From: Zerene cesonia
Taxonomy: Eukaryota; Arthropoda; Insecta; Lepidoptera; Pieridae
Direction of reading: 5' to 3'
DNA: 64,000 nt
Assembly: GCF_012273895.1 (NCBI RefSeq)
Contig: NC_052128.1
Coordinates: forward strand, 434,001 to 498,000
Shown: one piece after another, positions 1 to 12,643 of the stretch
Numbering within the stretch: position 1 is the stretch's first letter
Layout: each line of letters opens with the position of its first letter
Notes under the pieces: generated by a model
Database searches by the model: none
Told to the model about the DNA's origin: nothing
What the model saw: only the letters and a program-made list of their open reading frames with translations
Made by a program: the position numbers and the translations under genes

Positions 1-128
1 NNNNNNNNNNNNNNNNNNNNNNNNNNNNNNNNNNNNNNNNNNNNNNNNNNNNNNNNNNNNNNNNNNNNNNNNNNNNNNNNNNNNNNNNNNNNNNNNNNNN
101 NNNNNNNNNNNNNNNNNNNNNNNNNNNN
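1..128. other. Assembly gap (N run)
   Basis: Unresolved bases at the left edge. The first called bases are an (AT)n microsatellite, so the gap probably ends in a low-complexity tract. Confidence 0.99.

Positions 129-164
<36 letters not shown>
129..164. repeat. (AT)n microsatellite
   Basis: Uninterrupted AT dinucleotide repeat of about 36 bases directly abutting the gap. Confidence 0.95.
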
Positions 165-170
<6 letters not shown>

Positions 171-1485
171 GTGTAAATTTCAAGATACATAGAACGCTTG
201 TATATTAAAACAATAATTAAGATAACATTAGAAAAGAAAAGTTAGGAATTCAGTAGAACGACATCTATAATAGTTTTTTTTTGTATTTTTCATATGACAC
301 TAAGACAATATACATATATTATGTTTTTTTAATCTTTCGCACTAGATTATTTGTGAATCCAAAGAATAGACATATATAATATATTATTCATTGTACATTG
401 ATTACTGCTATTATTGTTATAATATAAGTTATTTGGAAACCAACAAAGTAATAAAATTGCGATCTTATCACTAGTCTCATAAAATATCCTATACATACTT
501 ATTTCCTCTATATAAAGCAAGCCTCTTTCAAACATTTTGCTTGTCCATCACATAGCGTCCCATAAAAATGGCAAGATGAAAATTAAACACGCTTAAAATA
601 AAAGCCGCAAGACCGAATCTTGCGGTAAATAATCCGCAATGTACCAACACCATTAAACATCTTGGGAGAGCGTTTGGTGTTTTGTTTTTTCTCGTCCCGC
701 CTGCTAATTGTGATGAATAGACCACTCTAGAGGATACGTTTAGTTTTAACGATAACGACACGATAACGATATCTACGATATACAATGGATTAATATATAT
801 ATATAATAAATATATGTTCCATAAATATGGAAGAATTTTGCAGAGCAAGTTAAGGAGCTCAGTCAGCAGCGCTCGTAACAAATAGTAACAGTATTGAGTT
901 ATTACAAAACTATTATATAGTACGCGGATGGAGTTAAATATTGCGAGCGATCCAAATGAAAATCTCATCAAAATTTCAAGTGTAATATGAAAATATTGTA
1001 TCATAAGCATTATTTTTCTGCTACAAAAAGAAGTCAAATCGTATACACAACGTATATTATTTTAAAAAAATGCCCTATTGCTCTTAATATAACATGAGGT
1101 CAATATTAATAATAACGTTTGTAACTTTTGCCATATTAATATAGAATTTACTGAGCTACAAATGTCCGTATTATTATCCTAAATCGCATCAACATGCAAT
1201 AAATTTACTACATTACTAATAAATGAGCCAACAACTAAAAAATCAACCAGAAAGTATTTAAATCTATGTATTAAACAATAACAATATGAATTAAAAAGTA
1301 CATAGACGTATCGCAGTCGTCACGTATAAACAACTCAGAAAATCCAGAAGACTGCGGCGCGAGAATTAGTATCTTGGTTAATTTATTTAGCAATTAAATG
1401 TTTCCTCTAAAAGCCTGTAGCGCTAACCGACTAAATGTTGAATAAAGCAAACATCCCGACTTCATTTATTTTTTAATTACAAACC
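165..1485. other. AT-rich non-coding DNA with a suspected old repeat
   Basis: No gene is supported. Bases about 545-720 read on the minus strand as an open frame that I remember meeting as a spurious ORF in other lepidopteran sequence, so this piece is probably an interspersed repeat. It contains a hairpin with 8-bp arms (ccgcaaga/tcttgcgg) at about 603-623. The remainder shows nothing recognisable. Confidence 0.45.
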
Positions 1486-1486
1486 G

Positions 1487-1645
1487 TAAGGCTCGTTTTA
1501 GTGACCGTTGGTGCTGACAGGCGAAACATATGAACCTGCACACGCGTCCTACGCAGTCTTCAATAACTCTTCATAGAGGTTTATATTCATAGAGGTTTCA
1601 GCTGTCAGCACCGATCGTCAGCGTGACTCTAAAACCAGCCTATAA
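1487..1645. mobile_element. MITE-like fold-back element
   Basis: The left arm (gttttagtgacc... ggtgctgacag) and right arm (ctgtcagcacc... ctctaaaac) are imperfect inverted repeats. They separate a short core holding two copies of tcatagaggttt. No coding capacity is present. The structure fits a small non-autonomous DNA element; the superfamily is not assigned because the target duplication is not clear. Confidence 0.6.
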
Positions 1646-1820
1646 CTATAACGTTTTAGCCATTGCAGTTACAATGCCACATGTCACGCAGAACGTTCCA
1701 GAACTTTGTAATTTACCTTAATTCAGTATATTCTACTTACACATACAGTATTGTGTAAGAGCTATGAGTATGAGAATGAATTTGAGGCTATGTTTCAATT
1801 ACCTACATAATAAAAACATA
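1646..1820. other. Short non-coding spacer
   Basis: AT-rich, nothing recognised. Confidence 0.5.
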
Positions 1821-2204
1821 TCCTACTAGTATTATACACGCGAAAGTTTGTAAGTATAGGTGAATGGATGTCTGATACTCTTTCACGAAACTACTGAATA
1901 AATTTTAATGAAACTTTACAATAATATAGCGTATACATCAAATTAAGATATAAAAGAAAAAAAGAAGAAAAAAGAAAGTAAGAATGTTTATTTAACACCA
2001 CAAAAACTTAAGGAACGTATAATAAAAATGTGGACTTATAACTAATCGGCGTGGTTCTAAAAAGGGTAACTACTCAGCATGTGCTATGCGTAATGCGCAG
2101 CGCTGATTTTCAGTAGCCCCTTCTTGGAGTGCCAGTCAAAATCGAGATATCAGCTATATAACTATTGCCCGTCAACGGGTGAAACCGCGCGGCGCAGCTT
2201 ATAT
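1821..2204 (+). mobile_element. Helitron-like element, apparently interrupted
   Basis: The 5' end (tcctactagtattata... gcgaaagtttgtaag) matches the start seen in the copies at 6381 and 14541. A matching 3' end (gggtgaaaccgcg... gcgcagctta) appears at about 2178-2204, with CTTA in place of CTAG. The span is about 384 bp against about 200 bp for complete copies. The middle (about 1955-2150) starts with a purine-rich gaaaaaaagaagaaaaaag tract and looks like a different repeat inserted into the element. Confidence 0.5.
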
Positions 2205-4277
2205 TTCAGTCCCCTGGATGAGTGATTTCTATCACTGTCTTTTCATTTGAAATATGTCATGTTTGACATCCATGTGGACCCATTTAAATTTGATGCAGTT
2301 CTGTCAAACCAGAGGCGGTTTAGCATTTGTTAAAAATTATTATGTCACGTACCCCTGTAGATACATATTGGCGACGCTGATCTCTAACCTTCATGTGACT
2401 ACTCAGTTGCTTCTTTTATAATAAAAAAGAAAAATTGTATTTACATTCAAAATACTCTCCTTTATACTAAATGTGGCACATATAGACGAGTTTATGTTTG
2501 CAAGAATTAATATATAACCTATTTCCTAAGACCAAGAAAATGTCACTAAATATTCACAAAAAATAACTTAAGTCCCATTTTATTATGAAAATTAAACTGT
2601 ACCTGAAACCAATACGTGTCAAATTCGCTTAACATAAATTATTCAAATGAAATTGGTACTAAAACTTTTAATTGATACGGCAACTTTACTAAAAATCCCA
2701 AAACGAGCGCGCGCGGGACTGTATAATTGAATATTCATTCAATCGAATCATAATTTATGACAATCGTTTAGCAATATTTTAAAATCAGACAAAAAGTTGT
2801 TTGATTTTACTCATTTTTGATAGTCATCTAAAAAGTTAGGAAAAATAAAGGCCATTAAAGCTTACTAATGACATTAATGTAAAGATGACGCTTAAATAAC
2901 GCTTCTTTCTTGCTTTCAAGACATTTTAATACATAAACTAATGGCAATTGAACGTTCCCATGTATTGTCCCCAATATAACGAGGGTTATATTTATTCACA
3001 CACACACGCGTGACTTGTTCACACACATATGTTCTTCCGATAAAGTTCAAACCATTCCGTCTCATTCGAGGAAGCAAACTTGCTGCGATGAATATGCAAG
3101 CAGCACGTTTCTTAACAATATTGTAAACATAAGTTTGTATCTCATTATTACCTAACAATGTAGTGCCTAACTAAATTATATGCTTAAAGAAAACCATTAT
3201 TTATGTATCAAGCTACATATAAAACCTAACCTAAATTTAACAACCTCTTACGTAATGAATATAACTTCAAATTACATGGTAATAACCAAAATCCAAAGAA
3301 ATTGAATAGCGCCATTAAGAATTTAACAAGGGCCGTTACTTTGTACAGAACCCAGCGGTAATTCGTAATTCACTTATAATAACCTTAAAAAAACATTGTG
3401 AGGCCTACGCCGCGAGCAGTAATTTTTTAGGTTGGAATTAAAACCGCGTTTGTTTGATGATTGCCGAAACAAACCTTATTTTATATACAGATGTGTCATC
3501 TTCAATGAAACTTATATAACGATGTACGGTCCTTAAACAGGATGAAAAACTTAGTATGAATATGAAGAAATGAGAGAAAAGGACACAAAATTGGAAGGGA
3601 ATCTGCCACAGAATAGACAAGAAGGGTAGTAGGTCGTTGTAGGCAAGGCAGGCGCGCCGCTCATATTTGAAAACACCCATACGTGCGTTTTAATATATGC
3701 GTGTATGTTTACCAAAACAACGCAATAACAAACAGAGTGAAAATTATACTTTGTATACACGTATACTCATTAGATTCATCATATTATTATAAAATGCTCA
3801 ATGAATATTCAATGCTCCTCCATGCGTATTTGGCTGAACTTTGCAATAATTGAAAACGTAAGAAACACATTATAATTCTTTATTTTTAAAGTTTACATCA
3901 AATTCACTATTAGAAAAGTCATTGATCTTTGTAAGTTATTGTGCGAATTATCAGACTACAAGCTCCAGTAAGCATGAGGAATTAGCTTGAGATTTGTAGC
4001 ATGCACCTTAACACGGACATTTGGAATCCCGGTAAATCCCATATCAAGGATAATGGCCGCGAATTTCCGGGTCCTCCCAGTTTGGCTCCAGTGCAGAATC
4101 TTGCTTCTTCTAATGTATATTTAGATGTTTTTTCGTAATTAAATTGCTGATTTATTTATATTTTGAAAACAGAAATAACGGCATAGTTGCTCATCTAATA
4201 TCTTTATTTTATTTTTCTTATGCAAAGAGTCTTTTAGCTTGTATCACGTGACATTAAATAATACCAGTAACGAGTCG
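2205..4277. other. Non-coding intergenic DNA
   Basis: About 2 kb of AT-rich sequence with frequent stop codons on both strands. It contains a short CA-rich tract near 2998-3008 and a cctaacctaa motif near 3224. Short open frames here show no recognisable domain or codon bias. Confidence 0.5.
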
Positions 4278-4581
4278 GTAGTCGAGCACGCTTCGGCACG
4301 AATTGAGCCAGCTCGCACCGGGGAAGTACCACACCCCCACAGAAGACCGGCGTGAAATATTATTCTGCTGTGTTTCGTTCGGTGAGTGGGGGAGTCGGAG
4401 GCCCATATCTTTTTCCTTCCCTTCGCAGTCCTGTCGTTTATGCCTCTCGCCAATCCTTTCTTAATCCCTTCCCAAAAAGTAGGCAATCCATTTGTAGAGG
4501 CGTAAGGTTTTCAATGGACCTTATGCCTCTATAAATGTTCATGGGCGGTGGTAGCGCCCACCAGCTCCATTGCCGACTGTG
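4278..4581 (-). mobile_element. About 310-bp interspersed element, copy 1
   Basis: The sequence from gtagtcgagcacgcttcgg to tgccgactgtg is nearly the reverse complement of 45974-46289, and a truncated relative lies at 17405-17545. Shared landmarks are ccgactgtg, agaggcgtaagg, gtgagtgggggagtcgg and cagctcgcaccgg. Small open frames inside it are fortuitous. The class is unknown: no clear poly-A, inverted termini or Helitron ends are visible. Strand is set opposite to copy 2 arbitrarily. Confidence 0.75.
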
Positions 4582-6180
4582 ACATAAAAAAAACGTTTGT
4601 AATTATTATTATAAAATACACTTTAATAAAAGTGTCATTTATCAAAACATGCAGAACCACGTAATCTAAAAATAGGATTTCTTTAAATTGTGATTAAATT
4701 TTTTTTATCATTCAATGGATTCACGAAGGACTACCTGTGTAAATAAGCATTATAACCTATTAAGAGGTATATTTACAAAAGTATCTCTTTTTCCGCTTAA
4801 AGGACTAAACCGACATGAAATGCATTTTTGTGTAGAACGTAGAACTTGCCATTAATCGCGCAATACCAGTATATAAGTGTATAATCTATGATCGCGCAAT
4901 GTACGAATTTATACGTTCGTGTTTAGAAAAAAAACATTTGAAAATCTCATTATTCGCATATTCGTGCGAATGTAAGTAGCCAAAATTAGATTGAGATTTT
5001 TAGGCTACTTTTCGTCACGAAAATGAACTAAAAATAGTGAAAGATACATCTTTAAATAAATTTTAATACAAATCAATTTACCTTAATATATAGATATTGA
5101 ATATTATTATAAAACCTGTAAATCCTATACTGAATTGTTAAGAATAATTAGCATTAAACTTTAATCCATGTCGGATCAATATATCCCTTTAATACGTTGT
5201 CAGAAGCATCACTGTAATCTTCATTATACCGAGAATTAACTACCTTTGAACGTAAATCTCTAAGATTATATGATAATGAATTAACGTAGATGCTGGATGA
5301 ACCGATGTTTTACTGTTTACATGTGTTTGGATAAATTATTAAGCTAGACAACGTGTTATATTGTATTGTTAATGGTCTTGATTTATTTTCTGATAAGTAT
5401 GGCAAATGGAAAATTTACTCACTTTTATTTATTTTTGCAACCTTTTTAACATATACTAGTAAAAGAAATGTGGTACTGAAGTAATGAATTACAAATCATT
5501 TTCATAAAAAATTACCTGGGGAGGGAGGTTCCTCTCCATTCTTAGAATAGGAATAAAATTTTGTGTTAAATCACGTTAATTGGTTAAAAATCCATGGAGT
5601 TATCGAGAAATAAAGCCAAACACATACAATTGAAATTAAACCTCTTTTGTTTTTGGGAACGTCAGTTAAAAATGGTATATAACTTCTCAAAGAGGGAAAT
5701 ATCTGAAAGTATAATAAATATATATATTTTTTTAATATACGTCTTCTTTTTGGTATAGGTCACCTGTCTAATAACACTAGTCTTTTAAAAGGACTAAGAA
5801 TTCATACTAATTGTGAGGTTCAAAATAAACTCTCATATCTATTACGCATTCGCTCTTTCGCATCTACTTTATTACATGTATAAATTCAAATTGCTCTTAT
5901 TCCCAACTATTTAGCGCAGGAGCATTATTTATCACGGTTTACTGAAATCAGAACTAATTCAAGTTAAATCAAAGGCTAACACTGCGTCATATGAGAGCTA
6001 AACACAAACTACAGATTGCAGCTTGTTCGCTCTGTGCCCTCCAGTGTTTGTCAAACAGCGTGTAATAAACGTATCTAATAATTATTACAAAAACATCATG
6101 GTTGGGTTTGTGTTATTTTCGTTAGAATAAAGGCTCTCTGTTTATGAAATACAATTATAAACTGTGACACGTATAAATTA
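4582..6180. other. Non-coding intergenic DNA
   Basis: AT-rich sequence with no gene, RNA or clear repeat recognised. Confidence 0.45.
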
Positions 6181-6381
6181 CTAGCTGCGCCCCGCGGTTT
6201 CACCAGCGTAAGCCAGTATCCCGTAGGAATATCGGGATCAAAAAGTTGCCCATATGTTATTGCAGTTGTTCAGCTATCTACGTACCAAATTTCATTGCAA
6301 TCGGTTCAGCAGTTTTTGCTTGAAAGAGCAACAAACACACACACATCCTTACAAACTTTCGCATTTATAATATTAGTAGGA
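6181..6381 (-). mobile_element. Helitron-like non-autonomous element (about 200 bp)
   Basis: Read on the minus strand the element begins A^TCCTACTAATATTATAAATG, continues with gcgaaagtttgtaaggatg, and ends cgcggggcgcagCTAG^T. It is collinear with the copy at 14541-14739. A 5' TC, a 3' CTAG and insertion between A and T are the Helitron signature. There is no coding capacity, so this is a non-autonomous element of the kind described in Lepidoptera (Lep1-like). Confidence 0.75.
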
Positions 6382-6683
6382 TTACCAATTTAACAATGGA
6401 ATCAGATCATTATACTGAGACACAGTGTATGGCAAAATTAGTTTTTTTATGTTTTTGTCTACGGTACGGTGGGTACGGTTTTTAATGAAAAAAGCAAGTA
6501 AAAGAGCTGACAAATCACCTGTCGTTAATTTATTATCGTTGTGTGGTTGCAGTCTTAATACCAGAGTTATGGTGAGTGAGGTAAGTCAATTAGTTTACAT
6601 TACGATATATATTTTTTTATACCACAACCAGCAAAAGAACAGACGATGCACATGTTGTTTACATAAAAGCAACCTTTCGAACA

Positions 6684-6812
6684 TCTATACTAATATTATA
6701 AAGCTGAAGAGTTAGTTCGTTTCATTGTTTAAACGCACCAATCTTAGGAACTACTGGTCCGATTTGAAAAATTCTTTCAGTGATAAATAGCCCATTTATT
6801 GAAGGCTATAGG

Positions 6813-6849
<37 letters not shown>

Positions 6850-6876
6850 ACGGGCGAAGTCGAGGCGGACCGCTAG
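6684..6876 (+). mobile_element. Helitron-like element with internal (TA)n
   Basis: Starts A^TCTATACTAATATTATAAAG and ends ggcggaccgCTAG^T. The body contains actactggtccgatttgaaa and ctttcagtgataaatagccc, also present in the copy at 37616-37877. An internal (TA)n microsatellite occupies about 6815-6846, just before the 3' end. Confidence 0.75.
6815..6846. repeat. (TA)n microsatellite
   Basis: Pure TA repeat inside the Helitron-like element at 6684-6876. Microsatellites seeded or disrupted by such elements are known in Lepidoptera. Confidence 0.9.
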
Positions 6877-9800
6877 TGTCTAAATAAACATAGACTAAAA
6901 TCATTAGTCGAACTTTGGGAAGCCCATACTCGCCACGTATTTCTACGTGCGCCGCTTACAGATGCAGTCTCACTGGGAAATATTCTAAAAACTTCCCAGG
7001 AGCAGCTGTCAAAAGCAATATTTCGTGGGACAAAACTGCGGAGCTGAAATGTGTGTGACTCAGTAGCACGCCGCGGGAATTGCGTTTCGGTTCCGTTGTG
7101 AATACAATGTATCTCTATAAATTAGTTATCACGGATATACTAGAATATAGAAGTTCATTATATATTCGTTTGTATTTGATAAGAAAGGGCATAAAACATA
7201 TGTTATTTAGAAAGCATTAGCTATTGTTTCTATTCTTAACTAAGACGTGTGAAGTAACCTTATAAAATTTGCTGTATGTAATAATTAATCAACGTTTTTA
7301 TTTCATTCGAGTTCAATTAAAATTCGTACACAGCATGCGTTAATAAATAAAACACTAGGAACGTACTACATACATGTACAAACAGTAATCTTAGTGAGGT
7401 GATATGTGTTATGTCGGAATAAAAGGATGAAAAAAATTGTTTATGCATCCAATACCCACACTATAAAACGTTATAACATGAATAGCATAAGAAAATCGTT
7501 ATTTTTTGGCAACTAATTTAACAATCTTAAAGCAAATCTTTATTTTCATGTATGTGAGTTTTAGTAACGACGAAAATACCTTCATGTCTGCTGAAAATTC
7601 GGATTATATAAATATGGCTTTCTTGAGAGTTGTTATTTGAGAATTAGATGAAAATGTTTAATTCACATTTCTATTTAGGTAGTCGCTATATAGTATTTAT
7701 TTGGACAAAACATCTGGATATCAGACGTCACTGAATTCAGTTAAAGTTCGTGATATATGAACATAAAAGTATAAATCTTTAAACATGAATTGGTTGTTAA
7801 ACAATTATTTTTAACAAAAACAAAACCACCTCCAAATTTTCAGATTGAGACCAAATTAAATTGTGACTACATGGGAGACATCAGGCATCAGCTTTAAAAT
7901 AAAAAAGAATCAGTTAAAATACTTAAACCTCAAATAAATCGCAATTCCATATTTCCATCAAATAGAATGACATAAAACACAATTTAATTAAAAATAACAG
8001 ACCGTACAATATTACCACGAAAATAACAAATACGAGAAAAATTCCAAATAGAAATAAGGATAAACAGAACACGTAAGAAAGTCATCACTGAAATTTTTTC
8101 ATAATAATAACTGGCGAAATCCTTGCGAAAAATAAGTCTGGAGGTGAAGGGGTGCGGTTATGAATAATTTATTTGGTAACGAGAAATCAAAAGATCGGGA
8201 TGTATATTTTAACATTGGCTTTAAACCTTGGAAAACATTGTAGCAATATTTGCGCTGAAAATATGCATATTATGAAATAACAAGTTTTTAACGTAACTAA
8301 AACTGGCCCGAACTATTAAAACATTGTTTGTTTTATGAGTTATAGATACAGTATGTTTGTTATATATCTCTTTCTATAGATTTTATAACAACAACAAAAA
8401 CAAACCACTTCATTAGATGTCTTATATTCTGTTCCAACATTTATACCATAAAAATATATTTAATAGACTTTATAAACTAAAAGATAGAAGACACAAATAG
8501 ATACCGGACTTGATAAATATTTGAACAGCCTCTCAGCCAGCCTGTATCCTCTCGCTCGCTATAATGTGTTTGAAAAGTAGAATTGAATGATATAATATAA
8601 CGTATTATCTTTATGTTTTATACAAAATCTGTATAAAAGTAGATATAGAAGTAGCGTTAGTAGTATCTAATCAGCAAAAAAACAATTTGAACACAAGAAA
8701 TGTTAACTACACAAAGCCAATTTTCGTAATGATTCGTAGATGTTTTTAATGAAAATCGCGGCTGCCATAAAATATCAAAATAAAAATGTATTTACAACTT
8801 CTTAAATATGATGTCGTATGAAAGGGCTTGCTTGACTTACTATATCAAATATAACACAATATTAAATTTCAAATTCAAGATGTCCGACTACTTAAATAGG
8901 AGACGGAGATTTTTAATTTGATGTTATATTATTATTGCTTAAAGTTTATAAGCATACCTATGATTACATTTACCTACCTTGAATTATGCAGGATGTTTAC
9001 AAAAGAGAAATACAATGAGTCCAAAAAACAAATTAAATAACGTACAAATATACCTTTTGATACAGCTCAGAATTTTCCGTCCACCAAAAATCCATAGCGC
9101 AGATTTTCAGCCATTACGCTTACAGTAATATTATTAAAAAAAATATTGTACATTCCGCGCGTCCGTGCGTTATGGAAACAACTCAATTACAGATCAATGG
9201 CTGTTCTTATAAATATTTAAAACACTGAACATATTTCACGTATGTATTTTATACGAATTATTACAATAGATCAAACGTTAATCGCGTTTATGTCACGTTT
9301 ATTGCTAAATGTTGAATTCTAAAGTGCGTTTTAAATTGGAATGGCATAGTTGTTGCTGCTTCAAAAAGTTCCACAGTACATTTCACATTCGCCTGCAGAT
9401 GCGATTTTTCACACAGATTCTACTACTGATCTATGAAGCTAGTTCATAGATCAGATTAGATTTTCTGAAACTCAGTTACAATTGATAAGCAGAACTAATA
9501 TAACAGTTTATACAGATAGGAAAAATACAAAGAAGTTCATCAAAATTCCTGAGAGGTATCACTTCATATTATAAAATCAATTTCCTATTAAAAACAAAAA
9601 ATTCACGTTCATTGGTTTAAAACCCTCGTGGCTATCGAATAACATAATCAAAATAAAAAGAAAAATGCAATCAAATTGTGAACCTCCTTCGCGTGTGACG
9701 TCGGTTATGAATAGTACAACATACTGTCAAATACTGAAGTATATTTTATAAGGACAAGGTTTTTTGAAAGACAATTTTTACAGTCTATTGCGCTCGAACA

Positions 9801-10699
9801 AAGTTAAGTCACCTTCATGCCCACAGATTCGTCGCAAAGAGGATAAATTATAAATTTGAAACAAAATTAGATATTATTAGATTTTTGTAATGTACGTGTA
9901 ATTAGAAATCGCAAGAATTTTTTTTTTCAATTAGCATTTGTTTGCTTTTCCAAGCTTTCAATTGGGTAATTTTTTTTTCAAATAAAAAAAACGAATCATA
10001 TGTTTTATTCAAACTAAATTTCATATCTATATTTAAAGATTTTGAGGCCATCACTTAAATTAATCGGAAGTGACGTCGCGTCATAATTTGGAGCATATTT
10101 TATTTACCTAGAACCTATCTATTCACATTTGCTTAATAAAATAAAGAAATAAAAAATACAATAAATGCCGTTTTAATACTATAAATGGATTATGTATCTC
10201 TGCATTTTTCCTTACAAAACTTCTCAAACATTTAATACAAATATAAAACGCTACTCAACTTATTATTAACATCCTCAATATACCAAGAAGCGGTCGTTAA
10301 ATATCAGTAATGCGATTTTAATGTCATGCGCCAACCGGACAGAACTCGCTCTAACCGATGCATATAATTAAATCGCTAGTAGATAGGTAACTGAATTAAA
10401 CAGTTTTGCGCAACGGGTAAAAATGAGGTTAGATCTTTGGATAATTTCGTCCTCTTGCTTTTTTAATTTTAGTTCGAAACTCGCTATCTAACTCAAAATT
10501 AACTTTATCCAAGAAAGCTTTCGTGCAATTTTATTGGCCGGGTTTTCTTTGTTGATTTTAATGGAACGAAGTCTTATAGATGCATACTACTGATTTTTTG
10601 TTGATCTTAATAATTGTACGTTAGTATAAGAAGGATTTGATAATTTTCATTTAGTATACAGACTAAATCAAATGTGATGCATGTCCGAGAATCAAAAGT
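6877..10699. other. Non-coding intergenic DNA
   Basis: About 3.8 kb without a supportable gene. The only structured spot noticed is a perfect 12-bp-arm hairpin at 9426-9454. Short open frames have no domain signal. Confidence 0.45.
9426..9454. repeat. Perfect short inverted repeat (hairpin)
   Basis: ctgatctatgaa and ttcatagatcag are exact reverse complements separated by the 5-nt loop gctag. It is too short for a typical miRNA precursor and has no T-run characteristic of a terminator; the function is unknown. Confidence 0.8.
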
Positions 10700-10831
10700 T
10701 CGACGACATGTGACATCTGCCAACCAGCACTTGACCAGCGTGGTGGATTCAGGCCTGAACATCATATATGGCCTCATAGGAGGCCTGTGTCCCAGCAGTG
10801 GGAACATATAAGGGCTGATGATGATGATGAT
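10700..10831 (+). mobile_element. 3' end of a non-LTR retrotransposon with ATG-repeat tail
   Basis: The segment runs through accagcgtggtggattcagg, a variant of the C-terminal and 3' region I know from lepidopteran RTE-like LINEs. It ends with agggctgatgatgatgatga, the short tandem tail typical of RTE-clade insertions. It is a 5'-truncated fragment with no reverse transcriptase left. Confidence 0.6.
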
Positions 10832-12472
10832 TTAGAAAAGGAAACTTTTATAGTTTTAGTCAAATACTAGATACCCGATGAATTAGTATTGAATACATAA
10901 TCTGTACTTAGAAATCTTCCAATTTTCTTCATAAATATCAGACTGTAAGAATGGAACACTACGTTAACACAACATCATAAATTAATTTATGATTACCAAG
11001 ATACCTGAAACATCTACTTAACATTCGAATTAAGTTGTGTAGCGTTAAATTGAGAAAGTTTTCTTAGTCGCTATCTCATTTTTCAAGCTTTGAATAAAGT
11101 CAACACAATAAAAAGTTATATTTTCAAAAGAAACGCAATAAAACTCGCTGATGAAGTGCAGACAGAGCTGAGTTGACAAACGCGACTGCAATATCTTACT
11201 TGGCAAATAAATTGCTGCTATCCTATTAAAATATTTTATATTAAGCACGAGTTTAATACATTTTTCGCCTTTGAAGTTGTTTGGAAATGGAATATTTAAC
11301 CACGCAATGAGTACTAGGCATTTAGTAATTGAATATTTAGTTTGTGATATGTTTCGTTTCTTAATCCTAAATGGCGCAATTGAATTTTTGTGACATGTCA
11401 CGTTTCAGTCAGAATGGACTTACGCACGTGCCGCCTAAGAACTTTTGATAAGAGCCTCCTTACAAATAACCTGTCTGGATCTCGTAAAGATGACCAAGGG
11501 TGAAATAATACAAAGCATTATATAATATTCCCCCTCAAGATTCATTTCCAATATATAAGATTAGAACAGAATTAATATTATTAAATCTTTTCTTATGATA
11601 TATATGACATATTCAGGAACGTTTTGCGAAGTAAATATTATAACATTTTTAATAAGATAATCCATCAAATGATTGCAAAGTAAATGAAACGTTAATACGT
11701 ACTAAAATCAGTGTTTAATTAAGAAAAACTCTATTACAATTTGTAAATTATAAACATAACCTCAAACCATCATTAGCACGATTTATGATGTCAGCAATAT
11801 GCGAAAGCCCGAATATCTGGTAATAAATACACTCGTAAATGACAATAAATATTTTTATAAATAGCTATTTATTATCCATTCATAACTCATGCACAATAAT
11901 GGGATGGCCAGGTTGAAATAAATCACGAGGTTCACCGTAGGGTGTGCTGTGGTAATGACGTTCAAAATGACGCTTCTCTCGCGAAAAATAACATGTTACC
12001 AACGAGTATCATGATACATATTCTTAAATATGAATTAAGAACGATTCCATGTTGTGGTCTTACCTTCAACTATTGAGACCAAGACACTATAATGTAAGGT
12101 TAGGTTAATGACGATCAAAATGACGCGTATCTTAGAACAATAATACATAACAAATCTTATTATTGTACTTCTATATTTGTTATATAATACCCATGACCAT
12201 TACCCATGTAGAATATACCCAATGCCTTTCAATTATTGCGTACTTACGTCGAAAATAATGCTTGCTTTACGTATATATAAAAAGGAATTATCTTATACCA
12301 CCTGAACCCCTTCAGATAATGTATTACTACCTTCGTGTTTATTTCATATATTTTAGGTAGAAAATTGAAAGAATCCGTTGTTTTTGATAAAAAAAAAATA
12401 AAATTGTATTTAAAATTTACATAAAATTCACTTACCATACTCGTGGATCGAACCGACTTTTTTATAAACTTA
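10832..12472. other. Non-coding intergenic DNA
   Basis: AT-rich sequence. The longest open frame (11045-11401, minus) is low-complexity in composition and resembles no family I know. It contains a taaggttaggttaa motif near 12096. Confidence 0.45.
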
Positions 12473-12643
12473 CTAGCTGCACCCGGCAAACGCTGTTCTG
12501 CCGTACTCTTGTCATTTAGGGGATAGATATTGGCCGATTCTCATAGATACCGGATAAGCACAAAAAATTTCATCAACATCGGTAAAGCCGTTTCGGAGGA
12601 GTATGGCAACGAAAACTGTGACACAAGAATTTTATATAATAGA
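12473..12643 (-). mobile_element. Helitron-like element, third family
   Basis: On the minus strand the element begins A^TCTATTATATAAAATTC, passes through gttttcgttgccatactcc and gaaacggctttaccgatg, and ends gccgggtgcagCTAG^T. The termini match the other Helitron-like elements here while the body is unrelated, so it is a separate family with the same insertion chemistry. Confidence 0.65.

Noticed and set aside
528..1037. A 169-codon minus-strand open frame
   Set aside because: Hydrophobic, low-complexity, no ATG context or splice structure, and part resembles a lepidopteran interspersed repeat.
3220..3236. cctaacctaa motifs (also near 12096 and 24785) as interstitial telomere repeat
   Set aside because: Only two TTAGG units each, expected by chance and common in insect genomes.
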